DNA of 61,876 nt from Henriciella sp. (GCA_002733705.1 NVWP01000035.1:1-61876); one strand, 5' to 3'; positions 51,528-61,180 are shown, counted from the stretch's first letter. Made by a program: numbers and translations. Notes: generated by a model from the letters alone, not told the origin.

Positions 51528-51695
51528 CTAGTTCGGTTTAAGGGTCGTCAGCTCTTCCTTGATCTTGAGCTTGCGGCGCTTGAGATCATACAGGCGGGCT
51601 TCATCGGCCGCAGGGCGTTTCTGCTCCTGATGAATTTCCTCATCAAGACGCTGATGGCGGTTAGAGAGTTCTGCGATACGTCCTTGAAGTGACAT
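51528..51695 (-). CDS. DUF465/YdcH-family small protein
   Basis: 55 residues from ATG 51695 (AAAGGAGC upstream). A highly charged helical protein: IAELSNRHQRLDEEIHQEQ and DEARLYDLKRRKLKIKEEL, the latter the conserved block of DUF465. Function unknown; members form coiled-coil helices. Commonly near purE in alphaproteobacteria, as here. Confidence 0.9.
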   Translation of the reverse strand: MSLQGRIAELSNRHQRLDEEIHQEQKRPAADEARLYDLKRRKLKIKEELTTLKPN

Positions 51696-51812
51696 TGTAC
51701 CATGCTCCTTTCTTGCTGATGAGAAAACTGTGCTTTCACGGCAACAGTAAATCACAGCTCAGGAAACGCGTCACTAGATCGGGGCCAAAATTCCACCCGT
51801 ATGAAGACGATT

Positions 51813-52514
51813 TCATCTAGCGCCGAATTTGCGGGCAGGCTTTGCCCTGAACATGGCCTCATCGGCGGCCGCGATGAGCGCGTCCGGCCCCATATGCCCG
51901 TCCCACTGGACCACGCCAAAGGACGCGCCGAGAGAGAGCGGCTCACCTGTCTCGCCCTCCTGCGGCGCGATAACCAGATCCGCGATCATGCCGGCCAGGC
52001 TGGCCATTTTCTGATCGGCATCCTGCTTGTCCGCATGCGACAGGATCAGGCCAAACTCGTCGCCGCCGAGCCGGCCGACAATGTCCGATTCGCGCACATT
52101 GCCTTCAATAAGGGCGCAGACAGATTTGAGCGCCTTGTCCCCCGCCGTATGCCCGAACCGGTCATTGATCAGCTTGAACCGGTCAAGATCGATATAGACC
52201 AGGCAAAGCGCGGCGCCGTGGCGGCGTGACAGGGCCATTTCGCGCGAAAGCTCGCGCACGAAAGCGCGCCTGTTGAAGACCGGGCAGAGCGCATCGCGGT
52301 CCGCAAGCATTTCCGCCCTGCCAAGCTCCCGGGCCAGCCTGGCTTCCCGGCCCCGCAGAAACAGGACCTCTTCTGCCAGCGCGCGAAGCGCCGCAGCGAT
52401 CGCCGGATCGCAGGCCCTCGGATCGACAGCCAGGGCTTCCAGCAGTCGGTCGGCCGGGCTGGGCCGCGGGGGCAGGCCGGACTTGTTGGCCGGGGGGCTG
52501 GAGGATTCAACCAT
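51813..52514 (-). CDS. GGDEF-domain diguanylate cyclase
   Basis: 233 residues from ATG 52514 (an open frame reaches 52574). A helical N-terminal region without clear domain is followed by a GGDEF domain: RDALCPVFNRRAFVRELSRE, DLDRFKLINDRFGHTAGDKAL, then GRLGGDEFGLIL with an intact GGDEF active site and an RESD inhibitory site five residues before it. It probably makes cyclic-di-GMP with feedback inhibition. No transmembrane helix. Confidence 0.9.
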   Translation of the reverse strand: MVESSSPPANKSGLPPRPSPADRLLEALAVDPRACDPAIAAALRALAEEVLFLRGREARLARELGRAEMLADRDALCPVFNRRAFVRELSREMALSRRHGAALCLVYIDLDRFKLINDRFGHTAGDKALKSVCALIEGNVRESDIVGRLGGDEFGLILSHADKQDADQKMASLAGMIADLVIAPQEGETGEPLSLGASFGVVQWDGHMGPDALIAAADEAMFRAKPARKFGAR

Positions 52515-52623
52515 GGCTGGAACTATAGGCCGGACTGCGGCGATGTGCCAGAAGAACCGGGCGGCTTGACGCAAAAGGGCCCATGCCTATGTTCAGCCGC
52601 TTCCATCAAGAGGGGGCCAGGAC

Positions 52624-53115
52624 ATGGGCGCATCCCTGCCAGTTATAGGTGTCATCATGGGCAGCCAGTCGGACTGGCCTGTCATGAAACTTGCCTGCGA
52701 GACACTCGAAAGCCTCGGCATTGCGCACGAGGCCCGCATCGTCTCCGCACACCGCACACCCGACCGGCTTTCAGACTATGCCAAGTCTGCCCGCGAGCGC
52801 GGCCTCAAGGTCATCATTGCTGGTGCAGGCGGCGCGGCCCACCTGCCAGGCATGACCGCCGCCATGACCCCGCTTCCCGTGCTCGGCGTGCCGATAAAAT
52901 CACGCGCGCTGAAGGGTATGGATAGCCTTCTCTCCATCGTCCAGATGCCGAAGGGCGTCCCCGTGGGCACGCTCGCCATTGGCGAATCCGGCGCCATCAA
53001 TGCCGCCCTGCTTGCGGCCTCGATCATCGCGCTGGGTGACGAGGCAGTGGCCGGCAAACTCGACGCCTACCGCAAGGCGCAGACCGACAGTGTCGGCGAG
53101 GCGCCTGAAGGATGA
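52624..53115 (+). CDS. purE: N5-carboxyaminoimidazole ribonucleotide mutase
   Basis: 163 residues. PurE class I motifs: GSQSDWPVM near the start, SAHRTPDRL (catalytic His) and [11 protein letters not shown]. It shifts the carboxyl group of N5-CAIR to CAIR in purine synthesis. ATG 52624 is preceded by CCAGGAC. The stop overlaps purK by 4 bases (ATGA), so the two are coupled. Confidence 0.95.
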   Translation: MGASLPVIGVIMGSQSDWPVMKLACETLESLGIAHEARIVSAHRTPDRLSDYAKSARERGLKVIIAGAGGAAHLPGMTAAMTPLPVLGVPIKSRALKGMDSLLSIVQMPKGVPVGTLAIGESGAINAALLAASIIALGDEAVAGKLDAYRKAQTDSVGEAPEG

Positions 53116-54185
53116 GCCCGCTTCCCGCTGGATCGACCATAGGCATCCTCGGCGGCGGCCAGCTCGGACGCATGCTTGCAAGCGCGGCGGCGCAGCTCGG
53201 CTTCGACGTCAACATCTTCTGCCCCGGCGACAGCCCGCCTGCTGCCCGCGTCGCGGCCGGTCACTGGGACGCCGACTATGACGACCACACGGCGCTGGAA
53301 GACTTCGCGGCCAATTGCGACGTCATCACCTATGAGTTCGAAAACATCCCCGTCGCCTCGGTCGCACACCTTGTCTCCTGCAGTGCCACCGTCCGGCCCG
53401 GCGCCAAATCCCTCGAAGTCTCGCAGGACCGCCTCGCAGAGAAGCAGTTCCTCAACGCCATCGGCATCGAGACCGGCCGCTTCGAACCTGTCGAAAGTGT
53501 CGGCCAGCTAGAGACCGCCCTTCAGGCGCTCGGCGGCGAGGGCCTGCTCAAGACGCGCCGGGACGGCTATGACGGCAAGGGTCAGGTGCGCGTGAGGTCA
53601 GGCGATGACCTTGATGCTGCCTATAAGGAGATCGGCGGCGTTCCCGCCATTCTCGAAGCGCTCGTCCCGTTCGAACGGGAAATCTCCGTTGTCATCGCAC
53701 GCGGCGCCGATGGCGAGACGACCGCTTTCGACCCCAGCCATAATGAACACGAAAACGGCATCCTGAAGCGATCCACCGCGCCCTGCGGCCTCAGCCAGGA
53801 CGTCATCGCCCGGGCGCGGCGCCTCGCCGAAACCCTGGCGCATGAGACCGGCCATGTTGGCGTTCTCGCGCTGGAGCTTTTCGTCCTGAAGGACGGCACG
53901 CTGCGCGCCAATGAAATGGCGCCGCGCGTCCACAATTCCGGCCACTGGACGCCCGAAGCCTGCGCCACCGGCCAGTTCGAGCAGCATATCCGCGCCGTCG
54001 CCGGCTGGCCGCTCGGTCCAGTAACCCGGCATTTCGACGCTGAGATGGAAAACCTTCTCGGCGAGGAAGCGCTCGCGCCGCCAACCGCCTACCCGGAGGG
54101 CACCGTCCTCACCCTCTATGGCAAGCGCGACGCCAAGCCTGGCCGCAAGATGGGCCACACCGTGCGCCGCACCGGCGCGGCCTGA
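53112..54185 (+). CDS. purK: 5-(carboxyamino)imidazole ribonucleotide synthase
   Basis: 357-residue ATP-grasp enzyme that carboxylates AIR with bicarbonate and [16 protein letters not shown] at the start, [12 protein letters not shown] (ATP loop) and [13 protein letters not shown] (metal-binding end) are standard. It forms an operon with purE, which lies directly upstream. Confidence 0.95.
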   Translation: MSPLPAGSTIGILGGGQLGRMLASAAAQLGFDVNIFCPGDSPPAARVAAGHWDADYDDHTALEDFAANCDVITYEFENIPVASVAHLVSCSATVRPGAKSLEVSQDRLAEKQFLNAIGIETGRFEPVESVGQLETALQALGGEGLLKTRRDGYDGKGQVRVRSGDDLDAAYKEIGGVPAILEALVPFEREISVVIARGADGETTAFDPSHNEHENGILKRSTAPCGLSQDVIARARRLAETLAHETGHVGVLALELFVLKDGTLRANEMAPRVHNSGHWTPEACATGQFEQHIRAVAGWPLGPVTRHFDAEMENLLGEEALAPPTAYPEGTVLTLYGKRDAKPGRKMGHTVRRTGAA

Positions 54186-54292
54186 GACCAGAGCACGCAA
54201 AAGCTTCTGCCTGCCCCGCTTGTAAGCCATATTTCAGACTTAAGCCGAACCTATTGAAAGCTTTCGGTCGCAGAACTCACAAAGGCGCAGAC

Positions 54293-54700
54293 ATGATCGA
54301 TCACATGGGTATCAGACCTGCTGATATCGAACGGGCACGGCAGTTTTACGATGCGGCGCTTAAACCGCTCGGGATCGCGAACGTCATGGAAGTGACGCCC
54401 GACGAGACAGGCGGTTATCACGGCATCGGATACGGCGCCGGCCCCAAGCCCTTCTTCTGGCTCTCCAGCGATCGCCGCCAAGCCGCTCTTGAAGGTCCGC
54501 GCGGGGCAGGCATCCACATCGCCTTTGAAGCCGGAAGCAGGGCCGCGGTCGACGCCTTTTACCAGGCCGCGCTTGCCCAAGGCGGCAGCGACAACGGCGC
54601 GCCCGGAATCAGGCCACATTATCATCCCGCCTATTATGCGGCCTTCGTGATCGATCCGGACGGGGTCAATGTCGAGGCCGTCTGCCAGAAGCCGGAGTGA
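54293..54700 (+). CDS. VOC-family (glyoxalase/dioxygenase-like) protein
   Basis: 135 residues from ATG 54293 (MIDHMGIR), a typical one-domain VOC start. Metal-binding positions are likely His4 and Glu near the end (VNVEAVCQ), with KPFFWLSSD in between. Such small VOC proteins include lyases, isomerases and resistance proteins; the substrate is not determinable. Confidence 0.82.
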   Translation: MIDHMGIRPADIERARQFYDAALKPLGIANVMEVTPDETGGYHGIGYGAGPKPFFWLSSDRRQAALEGPRGAGIHIAFEAGSRAAVDAFYQAALAQGGSDNGAPGIRPHYHPAYYAAFVIDPDGVNVEAVCQKPE

Positions 54701-54738
54701 GCCAGCTGAGCGCGCCATGACGAGCCCGGCAAAGCCGC

Positions 54739-55677
54739 CTAATACGAATACTTCACATTGAAGCGCAGCACACGGTCCAGTTTCTCGCTCATCAGCGGCG
54801 GGTTGGACTCGTAGCGAAGGTCATAGGAGACCCCCGTCTCCACATGGTCCGACACGTCGGCATTCATACTCAGCGTCGGATGTATGGTCGAGGTCGGGCC
54901 GGAGAAATTCACCTTCGTGTCCAGCTCCAGCGTCCAGTCCTCATCGAGCAGCCAGTCGAACTCTGCAGCACCATAAAGGCCGAGCGCGCCAATCGTGTCA
55001 TCCTCCCCGGCGACATCCAGAAACCGGTAGCCGGGGCCCAGTTCGCTGCGCAGCGTCATCGTCCTGTCCTGGATGAGATACGCCCCGGCACCAACGCCCG
55101 CAAAGGCATCCGTCCGGAAGCCGGCAAAGTCGTCGCGCGCGAATGAGCCGCGCACATAGCCGAAATAGGCGTCCGTCCAGAGCGTATCGAGCTGATAGGA
55201 GCCGCCCCAGCTGTTCTGGCTCTGCACACCATTCGCCTTTGCCATGTCGGCATGGGTCTCCAGCCGGTGGATCTGCGCGCGCCGCTTCAGATTGAGCTTG
55301 CCGCGCAGCCCGAGAAACAGCGTATCGGTATTCCCCCGCGTCTCGGCCGCGCTCAGCGCAAATTCCCCGTGCAGGTCTTCCCAGAAGCCGGGCTTTTCCA
55401 GCTTGGCGGGCTTGGGCGCAGGCACAATGAGGGGCGCGATCCGCAACGGCTCGACCGGCTCTCTCAGCTCAGCGACGACGGCATCGATCCGGGCGGCATG
55501 CTCTGGATAGGCCGCCTTCGCTGCCGCGATGACTGCGTCCAGCTCTGCGGCATCTTTCCTGTGCATGGACACTGAGAGCATGCGCTCTACCGCGCGCGGC
55601 AGGTCTTCATTCTCGGGACTTGTAATTACAGGCGCCCCGCCAGCAGCGAGAGCGGGCGCGAGAAAAAGGTCAAACAT
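54739..55677 (-). CDS. DUF481-family outer-membrane beta-barrel-like protein
   Basis: 312 residues. A short hydrophobic start (MFDLFLAPALAAGG) may be a weak signal peptide. A helical linker follows and then a DUF481 domain (LHGEFALSAAETRGNTDTLFLGLRGKLNLKRRAQIHRLETHADMA, YFGYVRGSFARDDF, then alternating beta strands ending with Phe/Tyr: VLRFNVKYSY). The final aromatic residue is typical of outer-membrane barrels. Function unknown; the YdiY/salt-inducible group is related. Confidence 0.78.
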   Translation of the reverse strand: MFDLFLAPALAAGGAPVITSPENEDLPRAVERMLSVSMHRKDAAELDAVIAAAKAAYPEHAARIDAVVAELREPVEPLRIAPLIVPAPKPAKLEKPGFWEDLHGEFALSAAETRGNTDTLFLGLRGKLNLKRRAQIHRLETHADMAKANGVQSQNSWGGSYQLDTLWTDAYFGYVRGSFARDDFAGFRTDAFAGVGAGAYLIQDRTMTLRSELGPGYRFLDVAGEDDTIGALGLYGAAEFDWLLDEDWTLELDTKVNFSGPTSTIHPTLSMNADVSDHVETGVSYDLRYESNPPLMSEKLDRVLRFNVKYSY

Positions 55678-55716
55678 GCCTTTGGTCCGGATATCTGGTT
55701 CGGGTTGATGCCCCTC

Positions 55717-56352
55717 TTATCCGGCGTCGCCCCGCCCGCGCAACCGGTCCAGCAGCTCAAGGCCGGGCTTTGCGACCTTTGAGCCCCATTTGCCGAGTGT
55801 CATCGCATTCTGGAGCCGCTTTTCGATGAAGATGTCGAGGTCGGCCTCCGCCGGTTCATCCTGCCAGTAGAGCATGATGGGCGGCAGGACAGCCGAGAGA
55901 AGGCCGCGTTTGGTCTCTCGATTATAATCGGTGGCTGTATCGCCGGCCGCCGTCCAGATGGCGTCGGCCGTCTTCCAGGTCCGCTGCGCGGCCCCCGGCG
56001 CATTCCACGGCAGAAGCCCGCGCGCCGAAGCCCGGCGGACCGCTTCGCGATGCGGCTCCAGAGCGCCGAGCCAGGCCTTGATGCCGGCAGCCACCTTCTC
56101 ATGCATGCGCAAGCCGGAGAGGTCGCGCGTCTCCAGCGCCTCGATCATCTCTTCTTCGGCCCGGTCGAAGAACCGCGCGATGAGGTCTTTCACACCGTTC
56201 GGGGCCGCAAGTGCAGTTTCGTCGGAACTTATGTCCGCCTCGCGCGCTGATACTGTAAGGGCGCGGTCCGTCCACCCCATGTCAGGGACATGCGGCAGGA
56301 GCGCATCGAGCCATTTATCCTGTAGTCGTATGGACGGGCGTTCTGCTGTCAT
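55717..56352 (-). CDS. COQ9-family ubiquinone biosynthesis accessory protein
   Basis: 211 residues with the C-terminal COQ9 region: TWKTADAIWTAAGDTATDYNRETKRGLLSAVLPPIMLYWQDEP and DIFIEKRLQNAMTLGKW. It is a lipid-binding helical protein that helps quinone biosynthesis. It is divergent from rpsU, a common alphaproteobacterial arrangement. The shared 125-base region holds the rpsU leader hairpin. Confidence 0.88.
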   Translation of the reverse strand: MTAERPSIRLQDKWLDALLPHVPDMGWTDRALTVSAREADISSDETALAAPNGVKDLIARFFDRAEEEMIEALETRDLSGLRMHEKVAAGIKAWLGALEPHREAVRRASARGLLPWNAPGAAQRTWKTADAIWTAAGDTATDYNRETKRGLLSAVLPPIMLYWQDEPAEADLDIFIEKRLQNAMTLGKWGSKVAKPGLELLDRLRGRGDAG

Positions 56353-56432
56353 TGCTGGCTCCGGGAGTAGGCAAGCTTTAAATTTGGTGTTATAGGCGCG
56401 CCTTCACAAGTATCTGACACGCCAGACTATCG

Positions 56433-56456
56433 CCCGGTTGGCATGATCGAACCGGG
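56433..56456 (+). promoter_or_regulatory. rpsU leader hairpin
   Basis: CCCGGTT/AACCGGG pair perfectly around a 10-base loop, 9 bases before the GGAG ribosome site of rpsU. It could modulate translation of S21 or autoregulation. The loop also contains an ATG (56443) opening a 29-codon frame out of frame with rpsU and running over its start. Confidence 0.5.
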
Positions 56457-56477
56457 TCAACAAATGGAGATTGAACC

Positions 56478-56687
56478 ATCGTACAGATCGTTGTTCGCGA
56501 CAACAATGTCGAACAAGCCCTTCGCGCGCTGAAGAAGAAAATGCAGCGTGAAGGCCTCTTCCGGGAAATGAAATCCCGCACGCATTTCGAAAAGCCTTCC
56601 GAAAAGAAGGCCCGTCAGAAAGCAGAAGCTGTGCGCCGCGCTCGCAAACTTGCTCGTAAGCGCGCCCAGCGCGAGGGTCTGGCCTAG
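56478..56687 (+). CDS. rpsU: 30S ribosomal protein S21, with apparent AUC start codon
   Basis: 69 residues. After the first codon it reads [30 protein letters not shown] and ends in the basic [14 protein letters not shown], a normal S21. In the coding frame an in-frame TGA lies at 56472, followed by ACC (56475), ATC (56478), GTA and CAG, so no ATG, GTG or TTG precedes the conserved sequence. GGAG at 56466-56469 sits 8 bases before ATC, ideal spacing. AUC is the most likely start; GTA (56481) or a sequence error are alternatives. The next ATG would remove the first 21 residues. Confidence 0.88.
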   Translation: MVQIVVRDNNVEQALRALKKKMQREGLFREMKSRTHFEKPSEKKARQKAEAVRRARKLARKRAQREGLA

Positions 56688-56716
56688 ACACCAGCCCGCC
56701 AATCTGGCGTGAAATC

Positions 56717-56748
56717 AGCCCCTTCGGTGCATGCCGGAGGGGCTTTTT
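56717..56748 (+). terminator. Rho-independent terminator after rpsU
   Basis: AGCCCCTTCGG and CCGGAGGGGCT pair with one G-T, followed by TTTTT. It lies 30 bases after the rpsU stop and 13 bases before the end of the convergent MATE frame. Confidence 0.85.
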
Positions 56749-56760
56749 CATGTCTGGCAC

Positions 56761-58154
56761 TCAGCTGGCCTGCGCGGCAAGCCCGAAGCCGCCGCCGACC
56801 GGACGCGCCTTCAGCGCCCCGATGACGACCGCTGCGGCAAGGCCCGTCATGATGAGATCACCCACCGGATAGGCGAACCAGATTGCATCGCCGCCGAACA
56901 CAGCTGAGCCTCCAACGATAAGGAGCGGCAACAGCAGGAAGGGCTTCACCAGCGTCAGCAGGGCCGCACGCCCGGGCTGGCCGACGGCCTGAAAGTAGAG
57001 CGCGACGACCAGAACTGGCCCCGCAAAGACGTAGACCGCTGCCATCGGCTGCAGGATCGAGGCAACGGCGCCGATCACCGCCGCGTCCCCGACAAACCCG
57101 GCTGCCAGCCAGTGACCGCCCGTCAGCAGGACACTCTCCACGGCGAGGCAATAGGCAAAAGCCGTCCCGACCGCGATCAACAGCGTCTCGTTTGATCGGT
57201 GCACCAGCCCGGCGCCGACATTGTTTCCGGCAATCGCCTGCGTCGCGAGACCGATCGCCATCAATGGCAGATAGGCGAAGCCGAAAATGCGCGTCACAAT
57301 GCCATAGGCGGCTAGCAGAGTCGGATAACTTTCCCCCGCGGTCAGCCGCAATGCCGCGATGACGACCGCTGAGACGAGCGCCATGCCGATAAAGCTCAGG
57401 CTGACCGGCGCGCCAAGCACGAGGATGGGTTTCCACCCCCCACCCAGCGATAGCGCCACAGCGCGGCAAGCGGCACGGGACCGCCAGCCCGCACACGAAT
57501 GCCAATGAGCAGGACGACAGCCAGCATTTGCGCCGCGACCGTCCCGATAGCAGAGCCCGCAACGCCCAAGCCCATCATAACGATCAGGACGAAGTTGAGC
57601 CCCGCATTGCCAAGCGTCACACCGACCGACATCAATGCCATCAGACCGGCCCGCCCCTCATTGCGGCAGGCATCGCCATGCACGCCCAGCATGAACTGGA
57701 CCGGCAATCCGAGCACAGTGATCAGCAGATAGACATGCGCCATCCGCGCAATCGCCGCCTCCCCGCCACTCGCCAGGCCAACCACCATCCGCCCGGAAGC
57801 GAGATAGGCGGCGATAGCGAGCAGCGCGGCGGTGAAGGCAAGTCCGTGCGTGCGCGCAAAAAGACGGGAGGCGGCTTCTACATCGCCCGCACCCAGATAT
57901 CGCGCCAGAAGGCTCGCCATTCCGCCGCTAACCAGGGTCGAGACGGCAATGGTCGCCATGATGAAGGGAAAGGCGATGCTGACCGCCGCCATGGCCTCAG
58001 CGCCAACGAAATGGCCGAGAAAGATCGCATCGACCACGTTCAGCAACCCGTTCATCATCATGATGAAGACCATCGGGATTGCGTTTTCCGCGAATAGCCG
58101 CGCGGGCGGCCGGGTCAGAAACCCGTTCTGTTGAGTATGCCCCATACGCATCAC
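56761..58154 (-). pseudogene. frameshifted MATE-family efflux transporter
   Basis: The N-terminal half (252 codons, 57396-58154) has ENAIPMVFIMMMNGLLNVVDAIFLGHF and helices 1-6 of a MATE protein; the C-terminal half (56761-57459) continues in another frame from SLGGGWKPILVLGAPVSLSFIGM. The junction is a run of six C (57436-57441). Insertion or loss of one or two bases there would join them into one protein of about 460 residues. It may be a sequencing error, a true mutation or slippage-based phase variation. Confidence 0.82.
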
Positions 58155-58351
58155 TCACTCCTCAAGCGACCGCATTTCGAAATGGATGGGGGCCTGCATT
58201 GCCCACCGCCGAAATGCATCGAGGGTGAGAGAGGTGGTGAGACGGGTCTTTACCGTGACAGATGTCGCAGGCGGCCGGTGCCCGTAGCCTTGGCGAGGGG
58301 ATGTGCCGCGCCCGGATAAGGAAGTCAAGCGCCTGCCCGGAGAGGCTTAGG

Positions 58352-59809
58352 CTAAGCCTTCGCCTTCTTCCCCGGCAGCATCTTGGCGAACATCTTCCCG
58401 ACATCACCGACACCTGCGCCATGCACAGCGCCTGCGCGATAAACACGGGCTGCCAGCCACAGCACCAGCAGGGAAGAGGCAATCATCAGGACCAGCAGGC
58501 CTGTGATTTCCCAGAGCGGGAGAACCGTCGGAATACGAAGGATGAGCAGGAAGGGCGTGAAGACCGGCACCCAGCTCATCACCGCGATCAGCGGTGATTG
58601 CGGATCGGAGATCGCGACCGTGATCATGAACATCGGCACCATCAGCAGGACGATCAGCGGCGTCATCAGGGTCTGCGCTTCCTGGATCGTATCGCAGAGC
58701 GAGCCCAGTGCCAGAAAGATCGCGCCATACATGAGATAACCAAGCACGAAGCTTAGAAGCGCCGGAATCAGAAGCTGCAGCTCGCCAACCGAGCCGAGGA
58801 CGGTAAAGATCGGCCCGCGGATCCCCGGATCGACCATATCGGCAAAGGCGGTCGCCATGATGGTTGTGCCAATGGCCCAGACGCCCATCAGCGTCAGCGC
58901 GACAGCCAGAACGGCCAGCAGCTTGCCCGCCAGCATGTGCGTCAGCTTCACCGAAGTCAGCAGGCTGTCGAAAATCTTGTTGGACCGCTCCTCGATGGTG
59001 CCCATCAGGAGATAGTTCACCACCGAAAAGATCAGGAACCAGAGCATGAAGGCCATCAGGATGGAGGCATAGAAGGGCGCCCTGTCCGCCATCGTCACCT
59101 GGGAGCCGGCCTCCACCGAAGCCGGGCGCGCCCGCCGTTCGGTGACCGGGCGGGCATCCTCGGCCGCCTGACGCAAGAGACCCGGGCTGACGCCTGCCGC
59201 CTCGAAAACACGCCGTTCTGCCAGTAGCTGCTCTGCCGCCTGCACTTGGCGCAGAAGAGAGTCTGCCGTGACATTCTCGCTCCAGTACTGGATATCACCA
59301 TCGCCGTCGGGCACCAGAATTGCGGCGAAAAGCGGCTGCGGGCCCTCCGGCGTATCGACCAGTTTCTGGCCAAGCAGATAGGGCGTAAGTCCCTCTTTCG
59401 TTATGGCCGGAGGATCGACATGGATCAGGCCGGCTTGCGGCAGTTCAATTGCCGGCGCGCCCGCCTGGTCCAGCGCGGCCTCCACAGAGGCGCCCCCCGC
59501 AAGCGCATTATCAAAGGTCTGTAGTGCCTCATTGGGGTCGCTTCCGCCAATGACGCTTGCCGGGTCGAGCGCAAGACGCGCCGCATCCACACGGGTCTCA
59601 TCGATTTCGGCCCGCAGGGCTTCTGTGAAATCCGACCCGCTTTCAATCACGGTATAATAGCGGGTCGGCTGGGAATTCTCCGCCCAGGTCGGCGCCATGA
59701 TGCCGACCGCCAGCAGGATCGGCGTCAGCATGAGGCCCAGCCAGAAGCCCCAAGCCTGGACATAGCCAAGATAGTCACGACGGGCGACAAGATAGATTGA
59801 GCGGATCAT
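58352..59809 (-). CDS. ABC-2-type transporter permease (NatB-like)
   Basis: 485 residues. One N-terminal helix (WGFWLGLMLTPILLAVGIMA), a large extracytoplasmic domain (about residues 40-235), then six C-terminal helices (ASILMAFMLWFLIFSVVNYLL onwards with LMGTIEERSNKIFDSLLTSVKL). This is the layout of the NatB/LinY-type ABC-2 permease for export of ions or lipids. Its start overlaps the ATPase gene by 4 bases (59806-59809). Confidence 0.88.
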   Translation of the reverse strand: MIRSIYLVARRDYLGYVQAWGFWLGLMLTPILLAVGIMAPTWAENSQPTRYYTVIESGSDFTEALRAEIDETRVDAARLALDPASVIGGSDPNEALQTFDNALAGGASVEAALDQAGAPAIELPQAGLIHVDPPAITKEGLTPYLLGQKLVDTPEGPQPLFAAILVPDGDGDIQYWSENVTADSLLRQVQAAEQLLAERRVFEAAGVSPGLLRQAAEDARPVTERRARPASVEAGSQVTMADRAPFYASILMAFMLWFLIFSVVNYLLMGTIEERSNKIFDSLLTSVKLTHMLAGKLLAVLAVALTLMGVWAIGTTIMATAFADMVDPGIRGPIFTVLGSVGELQLLIPALLSFVLGYLMYGAIFLALGSLCDTIQEAQTLMTPLIVLLMVPMFMITVAISDPQSPLIAVMSWVPVFTPFLLILRIPTVLPLWEITGLLVLMIASSLLVLWLAARVYRAGAVHGAGVGDVGKMFAKMLPGKKAKA

Positions 59810-60768
59810 GCGGCTTTCCTCGCCGCTGAGCCGGCCAGTGTCTGACGCAAATCTTCCGCTTCAGCTTCGGAGACGAGCGAGACGAAGACATCGCGCAGCT
59901 TGGCGTCCTCTGGCCGGAAACTTGTAATCGGCGCCCCTGCATCGATGGCGGCGCGCAGGGCATCCTGTGCGTCCTTCCCGGAGGGCAGCCTCACCCGCCA
60001 GGTATCGCCGGCCTTTTCATTGGTCTCGAACCCATGTGGGCGAAGCGCGGCGTCGAGGTCGAACCCTTCGCTCACACCGATCAGCACAGCCCGGCCAAGT
60101 GCGCCGAAGGCCTCGTCCAGCGTGCCATCGAACACTTTGCGCCCCCGCGCCATCATGACGATGGAATCGCAAAGCCGCTCGGCATGCTCCATGACATGGG
60201 TCGAGAAGAGTATGGTCGCGCCGCGCCTGTGCTCTTCTATGATCATGTCTTCGAGGCCCTGCTGGTTCACCGGATCCAGCCCGGAAAACGGCTCATCCAG
60301 GATCAGGAAGTCGGGCTGGTGGGCCAGCGAGGCCAGGATCTGGACTTTTTGCGACATGCCTTTCGACAGTTTCGAAACGCGCACCCGGGCAAACTCGGAC
60401 AGCCCCATCCGCTCCAGAAGCTCATCGGCGCGCTTGCGGCTTTCACCGGCACTCATACCTTTCAGGCGCGCGAAATAGGAGATGATGGCGCGCGGGCTCA
60501 TCTTCTTGTAGAGGCCGCGCTCTTCGGGAAGGAAGCCAACATGGCGCAGGGTATCTATGTTGGGCGGCGCGCCGAACAGATTGACCTGCCCCTCATCTGG
60601 GCCAAGCACGCCAAGCGCCATGCGCAGACTGGTCGACTTGCCTGCGCCGTTCGGTCCAAGGAAGCCGACAATGGAACCTTGCGGGACGGTCAGGGAAAGG
60701 TCGCGGACTGCCGTAAAGGCACCAAAGCGCTTGGTGACATGGCTCAATTCGAGCGGGGCAGATGCCAT
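59806..60768 (-). CDS. ABC transporter ATP-binding protein
   Basis: 320 residues from ATG 60768 (TGGAGGGA upstream); an open frame extends further but lacks support. Walker A GFLGPNGAGKST, signature KLSKGMSQKVQ, Walker B FLILDEPFSGLDP, switch His in FSTHVMEHAE. The C-terminal domain (residues 225-320) is typical of ABC-2 exporters. Energises the permease encoded next by a 4-base overlap. Substrate unknown. Confidence 0.93.
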   Translation of the reverse strand: MASAPLELSHVTKRFGAFTAVRDLSLTVPQGSIVGFLGPNGAGKSTSLRMALGVLGPDEGQVNLFGAPPNIDTLRHVGFLPEERGLYKKMSPRAIISYFARLKGMSAGESRKRADELLERMGLSEFARVRVSKLSKGMSQKVQILASLAHQPDFLILDEPFSGLDPVNQQGLEDMIIEEHRRGATILFSTHVMEHAERLCDSIVMMARGRKVFDGTLDEAFGALGRAVLIGVSEGFDLDAALRPHGFETNEKAGDTWRVRLPSGKDAQDALRAAIDAGAPITSFRPEDAKLRDVFVSLVSEAEAEDLRQTLAGSAARKAA

Positions 60769-60870
60769 ATTCCCTCCAGAAGCGGAAAACTTCTCGACTA
60801 TCGATAATGCACGTGGCCGTTTCTTGGCTACCCCTTGCCAAGACTTAAAACAGCGCGCAGGCTCTCTTTC

Positions 60871-61164
60871 ATGAAGCCTCGTCCAGGTCAGGGATCGCAA
60901 CTTGCCGGGGCGCTTGAGAGCGCCGGATCAGGCTTGCGCGGCGAGACATCCGTTGGCTCCACCGGCCTCGATCAGGCCCGCCTTGACCAGGAACATGAGC
61001 TCCAGCGTGTCGAAGCCGCTCTCAAACGCCTCGATCATGGCCGTTTCGGCCACTGCCTCTATTGCGGCGACCAGATCGGGCTTGGGCGGCTGAAAAGTGA
61101 CCCGGCCGTTGAGAGCTGTGATACATGCGAGGAAGACGAGCCGGGTTCGCCCGGACCTTCATGA
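60871..61164 (+). CDS. DksA/TraR-family zinc-finger protein
   Basis: 97 residues from ATG 60871. A short helical part (LDQARLDQEHELQRVEAALKRLDHGRFG) precedes a C4 zinc finger C-x2-C-x17-C-x2-C (CLYCGDQIGLGRLK..., CDTC). It is shorter than DksA and lacks the long coiled coil with the DxxDxA tip, so it is a TraR-like or YbiI-like small member that might bind RNA polymerase through its secondary channel. Divergent from the ABC transporter. Confidence 0.85.
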   Translation: MKPRPGQGSQLAGALESAGSGLRGETSVGSTGLDQARLDQEHELQRVEAALKRLDHGRFGHCLYCGDQIGLGRLKSDPAVESCDTCEEDEPGSPGPS

Positions 61165-61180
61165 TCAACGGGCCAAAATC

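Noticed and set aside
58343-58359. Inverted repeat AGGCTTAG-G-CTAAGCCT at the end of the ABC permease gene
   Set aside because: One-base loop and no T-run; overlaps coding sequence, so it is probably not a terminator. The rest of the 58155-58351 gap shows no ORF, promoter or RNA structure that I can support.
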